This document shows positions 40,876 to 50,559 of a stretch of 50,559 nt of DNA, piece by piece. The stretch covers positions 109,012 to 159,570 of the forward strand of contig PS015082.1 in assembly GCA_048213135.1 (NCBI GenBank). Direction: 5' to 3'. Below the pieces are notes generated by a model that saw only the letters and a list, made by a program, of their open reading frames with translations, searched no databases and was not told the DNA's origin. The first letter of the stretch is position 1. The number at the start of each line of letters is the position of its first letter. Source of the DNA: Reclinomonas americana ATCC 50394 (lineage: Eukaryota; Jakobida; Jakobea; Jakobida). The translations under genes were made by a program, and so were the position numbers.

Positions 40876-41409
40876 TCTCTCTCTCTCACTCACTCTCTGT
40901 CTCTTGTTGTCGCGTTTCGTCTGTTTCTCTCTCTGTTTCTCACGTTGTTTGCGTGTCAGAGTATGATTTGAACACGGGCGCGCGGCTGTCGAGCTTCCGC
41001 ACCGATTTGAGGACGACGCACTTGCTGCATTCACAGACGAACAATGCATTGATTGCGGCAATGGAGGTAAGAATACTTTTCTTCACACACGTGCACGTGT
41101 GCGCACGCGCAAACTGAGGAGAAGGGAGAGAGAGAGAGAGAGAGAGAGTGCGTGCAGCTGTCATCCCTCGCGCACACTTGCAGAGAAAGGAGAGAGGAAG
41201 AGAAGTCGAAGATTTACCAACTCAGAGAGGAGAGGGAGAACGAGAGCTTCCACGCGCAATCACAGAGAAGGAAGAGAGAGGGAGCGCATTCAGCTGGTTG
41301 CTCTCCCTTTGTGTCCTGTCACACACGGAGCAGCGGCGAGAGAGAGAGAGAGGAACGAGAAAGAGTTCCGTTCGCTGGTAAGCCTTTGCTCCAAAACAGT
41401 CGCAGAGAA

Positions 41410-41453
<44 letters not shown>

Positions 41454-42893
41454 TANNNNNNNNNNNNNNNNNNNNNNNNNNNNNNNNNNNNNNNNNNNNN
41501 NNNNNNNNNNNNNNNNNNNNNNNNNNNNNNNNNNNNNNNNNNNNNNNNNNNNNNNNNNNNNNNNNNNNNNNNNNNNNNNNNNNNNNNNNNNNNNNNNNNN
41601 NNNNNNNNNNNNNNNNNNNNNNNNNNNNNNNNNNNNNNNNNNNNNNNNNNNNNNNNNNNNNNNNNNNNNNNNNNNNNNNNNNNNNNNNNNNNNNNNNNNN
41701 NNNNNNNNNNNNNNNNNNNNNNNNNNNNNNNNNNNNNNNNNNNNNNNNNNNNNNNNNNNNNNNNNNNNNNNNNNNNNNNNNNNNNNNNNNNNNNNNNNNN
41801 NNNNNNNNNNNNNNNNNNNNNNNNNNNNNNNNNNNNNNNNNNNNNNNNNNNNNNNNNNNNNNNNNNNNNNNNNNNNNNNNNNNNNNNNNNNNNNNNNNNN
41901 NNNNNNNNNNNNNNNNNNNNNNNNNNNNNNNNNNNNNNNNNNNNNNNNNNNNNNNNNNNNNNNNNNNNNNNNNNNNNNNNNNNNNNNNNNNNNNNNNNNN
42001 NNNNNNNNNNNNNNNNNNNNNNNNNNNNNNNNNNNNNNNNNNNNNNNNNNNNNNNNNNNNNNNNNNNNNNNNNNNNNNNNNNNNNNNNNNNNNNNNNNNN
42101 NNNNNNNNNNNNNNNNNNNNNNNNNNNNNNNNNNNNNNNNNNNNNNNNNNNNNNNNNNNNNNNNNNNNNNNNNNNNNNNNNNNNNNNNNNNNNNNNNNNN
42201 NNNNNNNNNNNNNNNNNNNNNNNNNNNNNNNNNNNNNNNNNNNNNNNNNNNNNNNNNNNNNNNNNNNNNNNNNNNNNNNNNNNNNNNNNNNNNNNNNNNN
42301 NNNNNNNNNNNNNNNNNNNNNNNNNNNNNNNNNNNNNNNNNNNNNNNNTCTCTCTCTCTCTCTCTCTCTCATACCTCTCTCTCACACACCCTTCCCTTCT
42401 CGCACAGGATGGCTCCATCAACGTGTGGAACCTGAACGAGCACAAGCTGCACGTGACGCACGTGCCTGTGCGCACAATTGAGCGCAAGCCGATTGTCGCC
42501 TGTGCGATGGCCCACACGCAGCCGACACTGCTCTACTCCAAGGGCTCCAAAGAGATTCACGGTGCGCATTTATCCACGCACTCCTTTCCTTTGCCCCTCG
42601 TTTGCTGATTTCTTTTGTCGCACGACTGCAGTGTTTAGCATTTACGGCGCCGAGTTGGAGAAGCCGCGTCTGGAGGGACACAATCGTGTCATTTCGGCCA
42701 TTTGTGCGCACCCGCGCGTGGATCAAGTGGTGTCGGGCTCCGTCGAGGGTCACATCAAGATTCACGATTTCGAGTCGGGAGCCTTGCGTGCTGAGTTGAC
42801 CGGTATGCGCCTTCCTCCCTCCCTTCGTCTCCACCTCTCTATGTTTTTCCTCTGTCTCCTTCACTCCCTCTGTCTTTCTCCTCCTTTTTATTC

Positions 42894-42953
<60 letters not shown>

Positions 42954-42976
42954 CTCTCTCTTCTCTCTTCTTCTCT

Positions 42977-43022
<46 letters not shown>

Positions 43023-46000
43023 TCGCTTTTCCTTCCCCTGCGTCTCCCTCCTTCCTTCCCTCCTTGTCTCTTTCCCTCCTTCCCTCTCCTTTTCTCCCTC
43101 TCTCTCCCTCTCTCTCCCTCCTTCGTTTTTTTCTTCCCCTGCGTCTCCCACCCTCCTTCCCTCACCCTTCCTGTCCTTTTCTCTCTCACAGAACACTTGA
43201 CCGGCAACGCCCGCGTGGGCATCAGTGCGCTCACCTTTGACGCCGCTGGCACAATTCTCGTGGCTGGCACCACCGAGGGGCAGCTGGCGTTCTGGGACAC
43301 GGGTTCTGGTGGCACTCCGCGTTTCAAGGCCAGGTGGGGCGTGTGTGCCTGTTGATGTTGCACCACACACACACTCTCGCTTCTCTTGCTCACTCACTCT
43401 CTCTCTCTCTCTCTCTCCCTCCCTCCCATGGCAGCGTGCGCATGAGCTCGCGCCGCGTGCTCAGTATCCAGTACCACCCGTACCTCGGGTTCTTCTTTGT
43501 GCTGACGGCCGACGGCGATTTGACCGCATGGTTCCTGCGCAAGGACAAGAAGGACGCCGAGTCCCTGTGCCAGTACGGCGCATTCAAGGTGCGCTGTGCA
43601 CACAACTCGCCATGTGTCTCACACTTGTTGTGCTCATTTTTTCTGTCGCTCGCCACAGATTTACAACGTCTTTATTGCCGATCGCACGTGCCGCGTGCCG
43701 TCGATTGAACGCTTCAGCTTCAACTTCCATCCGCGCGCCAACTTTGCCATGTTCCTCGGCGTCGTCAATCCAATGTCTTCCAAGCTGCCAGTGTTCTCCA
43801 TGCAGCAGCGCAGCAACCCGCGTGCCATTCTGCCGTGTGTCTTGTCGAACGAGTTGGACCCGGCGCTCGTCCTTGCCGACCCCATCTACATTTCGCCAGT
43901 GTCGGGAGGTGTGTTGGGAGGTCTGTCCGTTCCACTGCGTGGCAGCACGCGTCACCAATCATTATGGTTCTGCAGATGACGCGAGCGGTGCCAGCTCGTC
44001 TGCTGGCTCACAGGCAGACTCGCGCCCACGTGGTGTCATGCCAGCCGACAAGAGCCGCGTGTTCCCCTCCATTGTCTTCTACACAGATTTGTACTACGGC
44101 TCGTACGTGCTGATGAAGCAGTCGTTGCTGTCGGATCAAGTCGATCGCGTTACTGGCTTGACGAAATCGGTCTGTCAGACTGATAGAGTCTATTGTCGTG
44201 GATTGCTGATTTCTCTCGTGATGTAGAGTGAGGATCCGTCCGACCAGGATCTGTACAGACCAGTGCGTCTGTCGCGCAGTGTCAAGGGCAACCGCTTCCT
44301 CATTGTGCTGCAAGGTCACGGCTTCAATGTTCGCGGTCGAGGTAACCTCACGATCTCGTCGTGCCCACGACGATCTTCTTTGTTGCTTGTACTCACCCTG
44401 CGTTGACACACGCAGAGTTGCTCAACAAGTACGCACTCTGCAGCAGCGACGCCGACAACAGCTGCACTCCGCTAATGCCGGGACGGGACGGTGTCTTTGT
44501 GGGTCCTGATGACATGGATTACCTCATTTTGTCGCACGACGGCAAATCGGTGAGTGCTTGTGTCTGACTGCGCTGTGACAGCACATGGCTGATGGGGCAA
44601 TGGAATGCATTAGATATCGTTGCACACTCTGGCGTCGGAGATGCCGCCAGTTACGTGTCCAGTGGAAGACGACATGCAAATCGATCGCGCGTGGCCGTGC
44701 AAGTGGGGTTCGTCGTCGCTTGTCGCATCATCGGCGTTTGTATTCAGAGCTCCTCACACGCGTGTGATGTGCACGACAGGCGCCGATCCCAATGCTGCTC
44801 TCTACTACGACAAGCGCGGACACCAGCTGATTCTGTCGGCATCGTTTGCGTCCCCTGGCCTTCCTGGTGTCGCCCGCTACGCCCCCTCGTCACAACACAC
44901 GTTCCCGCTGTTGGATCTGGAGTCGCTGGTCGACGTGATGTGGACGACACATGCTGTGACTTCGTCGGGCCTTCCGCAGACGGTGGTTGGTGTGCTGACC
45001 ACTCGTCGCGCCATTATTCTGTCGGCCAAGCTCGGCTTGATCTCGTTCTTCGAGAACACGTCTGTCTTTGTTGCGTTCCAGCGTCGTCGTGTTCACGAAT
45101 TCTACTGTCCCTTCTTAATAACGACTACTTCGTGCAGACTCACCGCTCATGCCTGTGGATCGGACAATGCCTGCTCTTCAACACGGACGTGGAGGTGCGA
45201 GTGCTCTCCGCCGACGGCACGTGCACCACGGTGTGCACCATTGATACACCGAATTCGAGTTACATTATAGTTCTTCTCTCTCCCTCTCCCTCTCTTGCAT
45301 CTCACGCTCACGGGCCCTTTCCTGCAGTGCTGTGCACTGTGCTGCAAGATCGCATCATTTTCGCCAGCTTCATGAAGGAGAAGACGTTCTTGTGGCACCG
45401 TGGTGTTGCGTCATTGCTTCTCTCTTTCTCTCTCTGTTGGATTCCGTCTGCTCATACCACTGCAGATTGGTCTGCTGGAGCCGCTGATGCTCGGTATTCT
45501 TGGCATGCATGACCACGTGCGAAAGCAGCCGAACGAAGACGCCGACGCTGTGACTGCGCGCACATCTGCACTATTGCACTCGTTGACAAAGCGGTGTGTG
45601 CGCGAGTTTGTGAGTTCTGCTGCATGTCCGCGACGCTGCCTCACCTGTCGGACTCGGCGATTGCAGATTTGATGGAAACCGCATCGGTCCCACCCTGGTC
45701 GACCGCGTGCAAAGAAGTGGATTCTCGTCCTTGGCTTTGGAGTTGGTGCGCTTGTTCCCTGTCGGCGGAGTTGTTTGTGCATGTCTGCACTCACGAGTGT
45801 GACGTGGTAGGTGTTGAATGCACCGGAGCGTTTCCTCTGGCCATTCCGGTTCGGCATCGCGCTGAAAGCGCTGCGCTTTGACCGCGCGTACGAGGTGCTG
45901 GATCAACAGCGCAAGATCGAGAATGGAGTGGACTCCAGTTTCGCCGTCTCCGCGTGGTGTCAACAGAGCGCGCCTTGTCATTCACATTCATTCTATTACG

Positions 46001-49000
46001 CTTCTCACAGCATCCACATTGAGCGAGGGCTCGCCACTGTACTCTCACTATCTGCGGCTCGGATCGGTGTGCGCTGACTATGGTCAGTTCGCACTGGCAG
46101 CACAGTGCTTCGATTGGGTGAGTGTGCGCGTCGTCCGCGCGGCTGTCCGTACTCAGTTGTCTGATTTGTGGTACGCCGCAAGATTGGCGATGACTGGGCA
46201 CTGTTCGAGGTGTTCTCCTCGTGCAACAATGCCGGCGGTATGAACCTGCTCAAGCAATCAATGGCCGAAGACAGCCGCCACTCGTCGCTGGTGTACGCCA
46301 TTCACGCGTACCTGGATGAGCCAGTTGTGTTGCAGCTTTTTTTTTGTTGTCGTTGTTGGTGATACATTTCGCTTGTGACTGACACTATCCGTTCACAGCA
46401 ACAAGAGGTCGACACGTTCTCCATGGAGATGAGTGGCGGCACTGGAAAACGGCAGCGAGTACTTGGACAGTCAATCGATGGTTCGTGGGGGCGTCGTGGC
46501 GTGTGTGTTCATTGCCCTAATCTGCGTTGCCAACACTTGCATGCACAGCGCTGCGCCTCATTGATTGGCCAAAGAAGACGCTCAGTGTCGAAGAGTGGGT
46601 GCTGTCGCAGCAGAATGTGGGCGACATGGTGGTGGCGTTTGTTGCTGATGGCAAGGTGGAAAAGGTGAGTATCTCCTTGCCCCGGCATTGAATGGGAACG
46701 GATTGGTGTTTGCTTACCGCTGTTGCTACAGATTGCGCCGCTCAGCTACCAGACACTGATCGAGTGGCTCGGCTCGCCGAAGACCATGATTCACCTGAAG
46801 CAGCTCGGGCAGCAGTTGCGTGGGGCGTTTTCACACAAGAAAAGTCTGCGCCTGCTTCCTTGGTGTATGCTCATTGGTTGTGGATCATCGCAGAACTGCT
46901 CACCGTCGCAAGAAGGCGGGCCCGGGCGGAGCTGGCGCTCCATCGGCCGAATCGACTGCAGCCTCCACCGACGGTACATATTCGTGTGTGTGTGTTCGCG
47001 CGTGCGTGTGGCCGCCGCGATCGTCGCTGTTCTGATCACATGCAACAACCACAGACACGGTTACCGCCGACGAAGCGGCGGATGCGCAAGAAAAGGCACG
47101 CGCAACATTCCAGAGCTACGGCCAAGATATGTATATTGGCTTGTGTTGTGTACTGCGCGCGCATTACCCCACACACGCACTTATCTGCGTTCTTCTTGTC
47201 GTGCACGCAGCGAAGACGACTGGTCTGACGACGAGGGTGATCGTCGCAAGAAGTTGCGCTCTCACGCACGACAAGTGTCGATGTTCATTTCATTCTCCAT
47301 ACTCATGACATTGCGCCGCACAGAATCATGGTCGTCATCAAGGCGCAGGCCGTCAAGAGCACCGGCACGGGAGAGTCGCTGTCGAAAATCACCAAGAACT
47401 TCAAGCTGCGCGGCAAGGGTGGCGCCGTTGTCAAGTTGCGCTTCATGGATCCGCTCCTACGCAGTTAAGTGGGCTCGTTACTCACCGCATTACGTGCACG
47501 CAGGGGTCACAGCAAGTCGGATTCGTGGAGCGATGACGACTTTGGCGGTGAGTCGTCGGCACCAAAGGCTGCCACGGCACCCAAGATATCACTCAGTGCC
47601 GCCGGGTTTGTGACTCGTTGTGCTTGCACCTCCGCAGCGATGCGCACTTCTCACATGTACGCTGTATGCGCAGATCGTCGGCCACTGGCGGATCCGACTC
47701 GGCTCCTGGCACGCCCAACTCGGACGATGGAAGGTGCCGTTGACTTGTGCTTCGTGTATGCGCGTGTTACTGTTTACCGATACATGCGTGTGCGTAGTGC
47801 GTCTGCGACTCCTGTGAAAACGCAACGCGCGCCGCGATCCATGGCTGCGTCCTTTGGCGATGACTTTGACGATGATTTCGGCGGCGAGAGTTCCGGGAGT
47901 GCCGGTGGCTCCTCGTGCGTACCTCGGCACTCGATGATGCCAGTTCACGCCTTGTCTCATTGTGTGTTGCGCAGAACGCCGGTGTCGCCGCCTGCTGGTG
48001 GCTCTCTGTCGGTGCCCAGTGCTGGCTCCGATGGCCCACTCACACCGCCTGCCGGTTCACCGGATGCGGCGTCTCCGGGGTCGTCATCAACTGCGGCCGC
48101 CGGGTCGAGCAGTGGCGGCGGTGGTGACGATGACGATGACTCAAGCAGCCGTCCCAAGTCTCGTCCTGTTAGGTTCGGTGCCGGGGGGGGGGCACAATTA
48201 TTTTGCGATGTCATTTGCCGCACGTTGCTCACCTCATTGCAGTCTCGGTCGTGGTGGTCTTGGCGGCAAATTGTCACTCGGCAAGAGCGGTGCCGCCGCC
48301 AAGAAGGAAGTGGACATTAGGTTCTGTGATCGACGTGCTTTTGTTGCTGCGTACTTTGTGTGCTTCTACTGATACTCGGCATGGTTTGTGTGTTTGCAGC
48401 AAGAACCAAGCGGCGTTTGACCAAGGCATGGAAAAGATCGCTGCCGGCGCTTTCCCCGCAGCTCTTCAGCTGTTCAACAGCGCACTTGTTGGTCTCGGTA
48501 CGCCGTGCAGTTTTTTTGCCGTGTTGTTTTTCTCGCTGTTGGCGTTCTGACTGGATGTGCCGCAGATCCCGATGCCGAGGAGAAATGCAAAACACTGGCA
48601 AAGCAGTGCATCGAGTACAAGAAGCTGCTCCTGCTGTTGTTGCAGGATCGACAGGAACTGGCAAAGAGGGCCACCGAGGGGGTACGTCACTCGCGAGAGT
48701 CTTCAGTGCTGTATTCGATACTGATCATTGTCTGTACACAGTTGGCGCCTGTGAGTCGAGGCGGCTTGTGCCTCGCTGCGGCCAGCCAGCTGGACGTGCA
48801 GCGAGTGTACACCATCCGATGCGCTCGCCTCGCAATCGACCGGCTCATGCAAGCCGAGGCTTGGCAGTATGCTGCAGAAATCCTCTCGGTGCGTTGATTG
48901 CTGTGCGTTGGATTCTGTCGTGCACTTGCGGCTCACAGTACTTTCGTGATGTTCTTGTTTCACACAGGAGTGGGTTCGTTGTAATGTATTAGTGTGCAAC

Positions 49001-49399
49001 CGTCTGTGGTGGATCTCTCATCTCACTTTTCGTAACACAGGAAATCTCCAAGACTGCACCCCCACAGGCTCGGCCGGAAATTGAGCAAAAACTCAAAATT
49101 TGCGAGGATCACTCAAGAGAGAACGGCTCGGCATGCGTCACACTTCCGCCAGGCACGCCACTGAAGGAGGTCGACTTGTGCTTCTCGGTCAGTGCCGATT
49201 CCCGTTGCCATTTATATGTTTTGCGTGGTTGCGACACTCACATGCTGGCTATTTTCAGTCGTTTATTCCTGTCAACGGGGTCGACAACACAACTCGGTGC
49301 AACTTTTGCAAGTGTCGCTTCCACCCAGATGCCGCCGTCGCGGCACTCAGCAAATGCCCGATTTGCACATTTGGAATCATTGCCCGCTCCAGGCGGTAA
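39743..49399 (+). CDS. TTRAY2: TSET adaptor complex subunit TTRAY2 (plant TWD40-2 homologue)
   Basis: Many exons, interrupted by two gaps. Exon 1 reads MELDRIATLSLPEGELRAIS. Then come propeller blades (YDLNTGARLSSFRTDLRTTH, DGSINVWNLNEH, RVISAICAHPRVDQVVSGSV, ISALTFDAAGTILVAGTTEG, VLSIQYHPYLGFFFVLTADG). A second, TWD40-2-like propeller has FVGPDDMDYLILSHDGKS, VGVLTTRRAIILSAK, CLWIGQCLLFNTDVEV and IGLLEPLMLGILGMHD. The alpha-solenoid follows: RFGIALKALRFDRAYEVLDQ and ADYGQFALAAQCFDW-IGDDW. After an acidic disordered region comes the C-terminal helical part (FDQGMEKIAAGAFPAALQLF) and a CxxC-type zinc ribbon (RCNFCKCRF, CPICTFGI) ending IIARSRR. This order matches plant TWD40-2 throughout. By family knowledge TSET/TPLATE is a coat-like complex acting in endocytosis or membrane recycling. 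The first intron seems to use a GC donor (39855). Confidence 0.9.
39855..40959 (+). repeat. TTRAY2 intron 1: GA and CT runs flanking a 711-N gap
   Basis: A GA run lies at 39867-39905 and a CT run at 39975-40008, then N from 40009 to 40719, then a GAGGAG run, and a further CT run plus CA at 40825-40890. Complementary GA and CT blocks in one intron could form hairpins. Confidence 0.85.
41067..42407 (+). repeat. TTRAY2 intron 2: GA-rich block, 893-N gap, CT block
   Basis: From a GTAAGA donor the left part (41110-41455) is GA-rich, ending in a GA dinucleotide run of about 40 nt. N runs from 41456 to 42348, followed by CT repeats to the CACAG acceptor. No coding sequence is seen. Confidence 0.85.
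42805..43190 (+). repeat. TTRAY2 intron with CT microsatellite
   Basis: About 385 nt of nearly pure pyrimidine between the exon ending ALRAELT and the exon starting EHLTGNARVG. It includes CT runs at 42900-42960 and 42975-43020 and CTTCCCTCCTT-type repeats to 43130. Confidence 0.75.
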
Positions 49400-49589
49400 C
49401 GTGTACATGTGTGTCCGTGGCCTTCACGTGGCTCACTCGAGTCGAGGTGTTGCAGAATGAGGCAGTGAAGTATATCCGTATTTGCACATCGTGCCACGAG
49501 GCCAATGTTCGGGGGCCTTGTGTGTAATAATAGCTTGGCAACCAGTATTTTTCCGCGAGAGTGATAGAGCAGAGACAACTCGGTCGCGA

Positions 49590-50559
49590 ATGCTTCGTGG
49601 ACGTGGTGGTGGTGGCGTCGCACTCATCGATGAAACTCCGCGTCTTCAACTGCTAGTGAAACCGGTGGACGGCGCACATGAGCAAGCACTTGGCCTGTTG
49701 GCAGGTTTGTGTCGTGTTTTGATTGTATTGCATTCGCCCCATGCTCGATCTCACACTTTATGCAGCCACGCGCATCACCTCTGCCATTCGCAACCACGCT
49801 GCCACCATCGAGGTGCTGCAGCGCTACGAGAACGACTCGGCCACCGATGTTGTCAAGGCCGTCCTCAGTGTGCCCGTCGATGCGGGCACGGTGGTCGCCG
49901 ACTTTGCCGTGGCGCGTGTGGACGGGAGAGTGATTCGTGGTTCGGTGAGACCGCGAGAGGAGGCCGCCGACACGTATGACGATGCACTGGCGTCGGGACA
50001 GGCGGCGTACATGGTGCAGCAGAAGAAGGACACGCAGCGCAAGACGTTTGAGGTGCATCTGGGGCGGCTGGATCCTGGTGGTGAGTGAGTGATTGAGTGA
50101 TTGAGTGATTGATGGAGAGTGATCTGCTTGTGCGATCTCATTTGGTGAGCAGAGTCGGTGACGTGCATGGTGAAACTGGTGCGGGAGGGAGCACTGGAGC
50201 CAGTGGGCAACACGTTTGTGCACGTGATCGAGGCGGGACTGTTGCCTTCATTCGAGGATGCTGGGTGAGTGCGATTCAATGTTGTTGTTGTGGTGGTGGT
50301 GGAAGAGACTGACTGCTCAAGTGCGTGTGCGTGTGACAGACCTGGACTCGATGAGTATGAGACACCACTGGGCAGCTTGCCGGTCAGTGGCCTCTCGGTG
50401 GTGGTCCATATCGAGTCCGACAAGGCGATTCGCGATGTGGAGGTGAAGAACTACCAGGTGGAGATTGTGCGATCGGAGGCCGATCCGTGCAAGGCGACAG
50501 TGCACCTGTTGGACGTGAGTCGGGAGGGGAGCCGTGCGCGGCCGGCGGCGTTCGAGACA
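49590..50559 (+). CDS. VIT-domain protein (VWA5/ITIH-like), 3' truncated
   Basis: Starts at MLRGRGGGGVALIDETPRLQ. After an intron with a GTTTGT donor it continues TRITSAIRNHAATIEVLQRY, then AVLSVPVDAGTVVADFAVAR, VIRGSVRPREEAADTYDDAL, ASGQAAYMVQQKK and FEVHLGRLDPGG. The sequence RPREEAADTYDDALASGQAA is the typical core of the vault/inter-alpha-trypsin (VIT) domain. Further exons (TCMVKLVREGALEPVGNTFV and VVVHIESDKAIRDVEVKNYQ) run to the window edge. In this family a von Willebrand A domain normally follows, but it would lie outside. Function in protists is unknown. The first exon lies 190 bp after the TTRAY2 stop on the same strand. Confidence 0.8.

Noticed and set aside
48181-48195. G-run as a G-quadruplex signal
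   Set aside because: A single homopolymer run of about ten G in an intron. Four separate G-tracts are not present.

Overview
The window is nuclear DNA from a gene-dense, intron-rich, fairly GC-rich eukaryote, most likely a free-living unicellular flagellate. Coding regions are split by many 55-90 nt GT-AG introns plus a few 0.4-1.3 kb introns full of CT-type microsatellites. No bacterial operons, CRISPR arrays or insertion sequences are visible. A CFAP77 homologue and a TTLL2-type tubulin ligase imply a cilium or flagellum. A TSET-complex subunit (TTRAY2/TWD40-2 type) argues against animals, fungi and their close relatives, which have lost that complex. The species cannot be fixed from sequence alone; an apusomonad-like, amoebozoan or excavate-like protist would fit.

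Layout: 1-987 end of an unrecognised disordered protein (+); 1095-2196 single-pass membrane or secreted unknown (+); 2419-3687 ribosomal protein eL15 (-); 3764-6501 METTL3-type m6A methyltransferase (+); 6555-9086 beta-propeller protein (-); gap; 9743-15582 RTEL1 DNA helicase (+); 15968-18046 CFAP77-like (-); 19302-23082 secreted cysteine-rich protein (+); 23833-27722 ankyrin protein with a long disordered tail (+); 28029-30665 TTLL2-like (+); 30670-34087 AP-4 mu subunit (+); 34170-35379 LENG1-like (-); 35652-39560 three tandem intronless WD40 paralogues (-); 39743-49399 TSET TTRAY2 subunit (+); 49590-end VIT-domain protein (+, truncated by the window edge).

The genes do not form one pathway. 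Recurrent themes are vesicle coats (AP-4 mu and TSET TTRAY2), cilium or tubulin biology (CFAP77, TTLL2) and nucleic-acid metabolism (METTL3, RTEL1, LENG1, eL15). Most neighbours are convergent or divergent with very short spacers: 76 bp between the eL15 and METTL3 start codons, and 4 bp between the TTLL2 stop and the AP-4 mu start.

The most unusual signals are: the WD40 triplet with a near-invariant C-terminal tail; a recurrent 5' splice site GTTGCG(T) next to GTGCGT and GTGAGT; an apparent 14-nt intron in AP-4 mu; copies of an RTEL1 exon boundary inside its own intron; and minisatellites in several long introns. Five runs of N interrupt the sequence (9123-9703, 22647-22666, 30809-31160, 40009-40719, 41456-42348). 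All exon models here were joined by eye from frame, splice sites and family similarity; no search was run.
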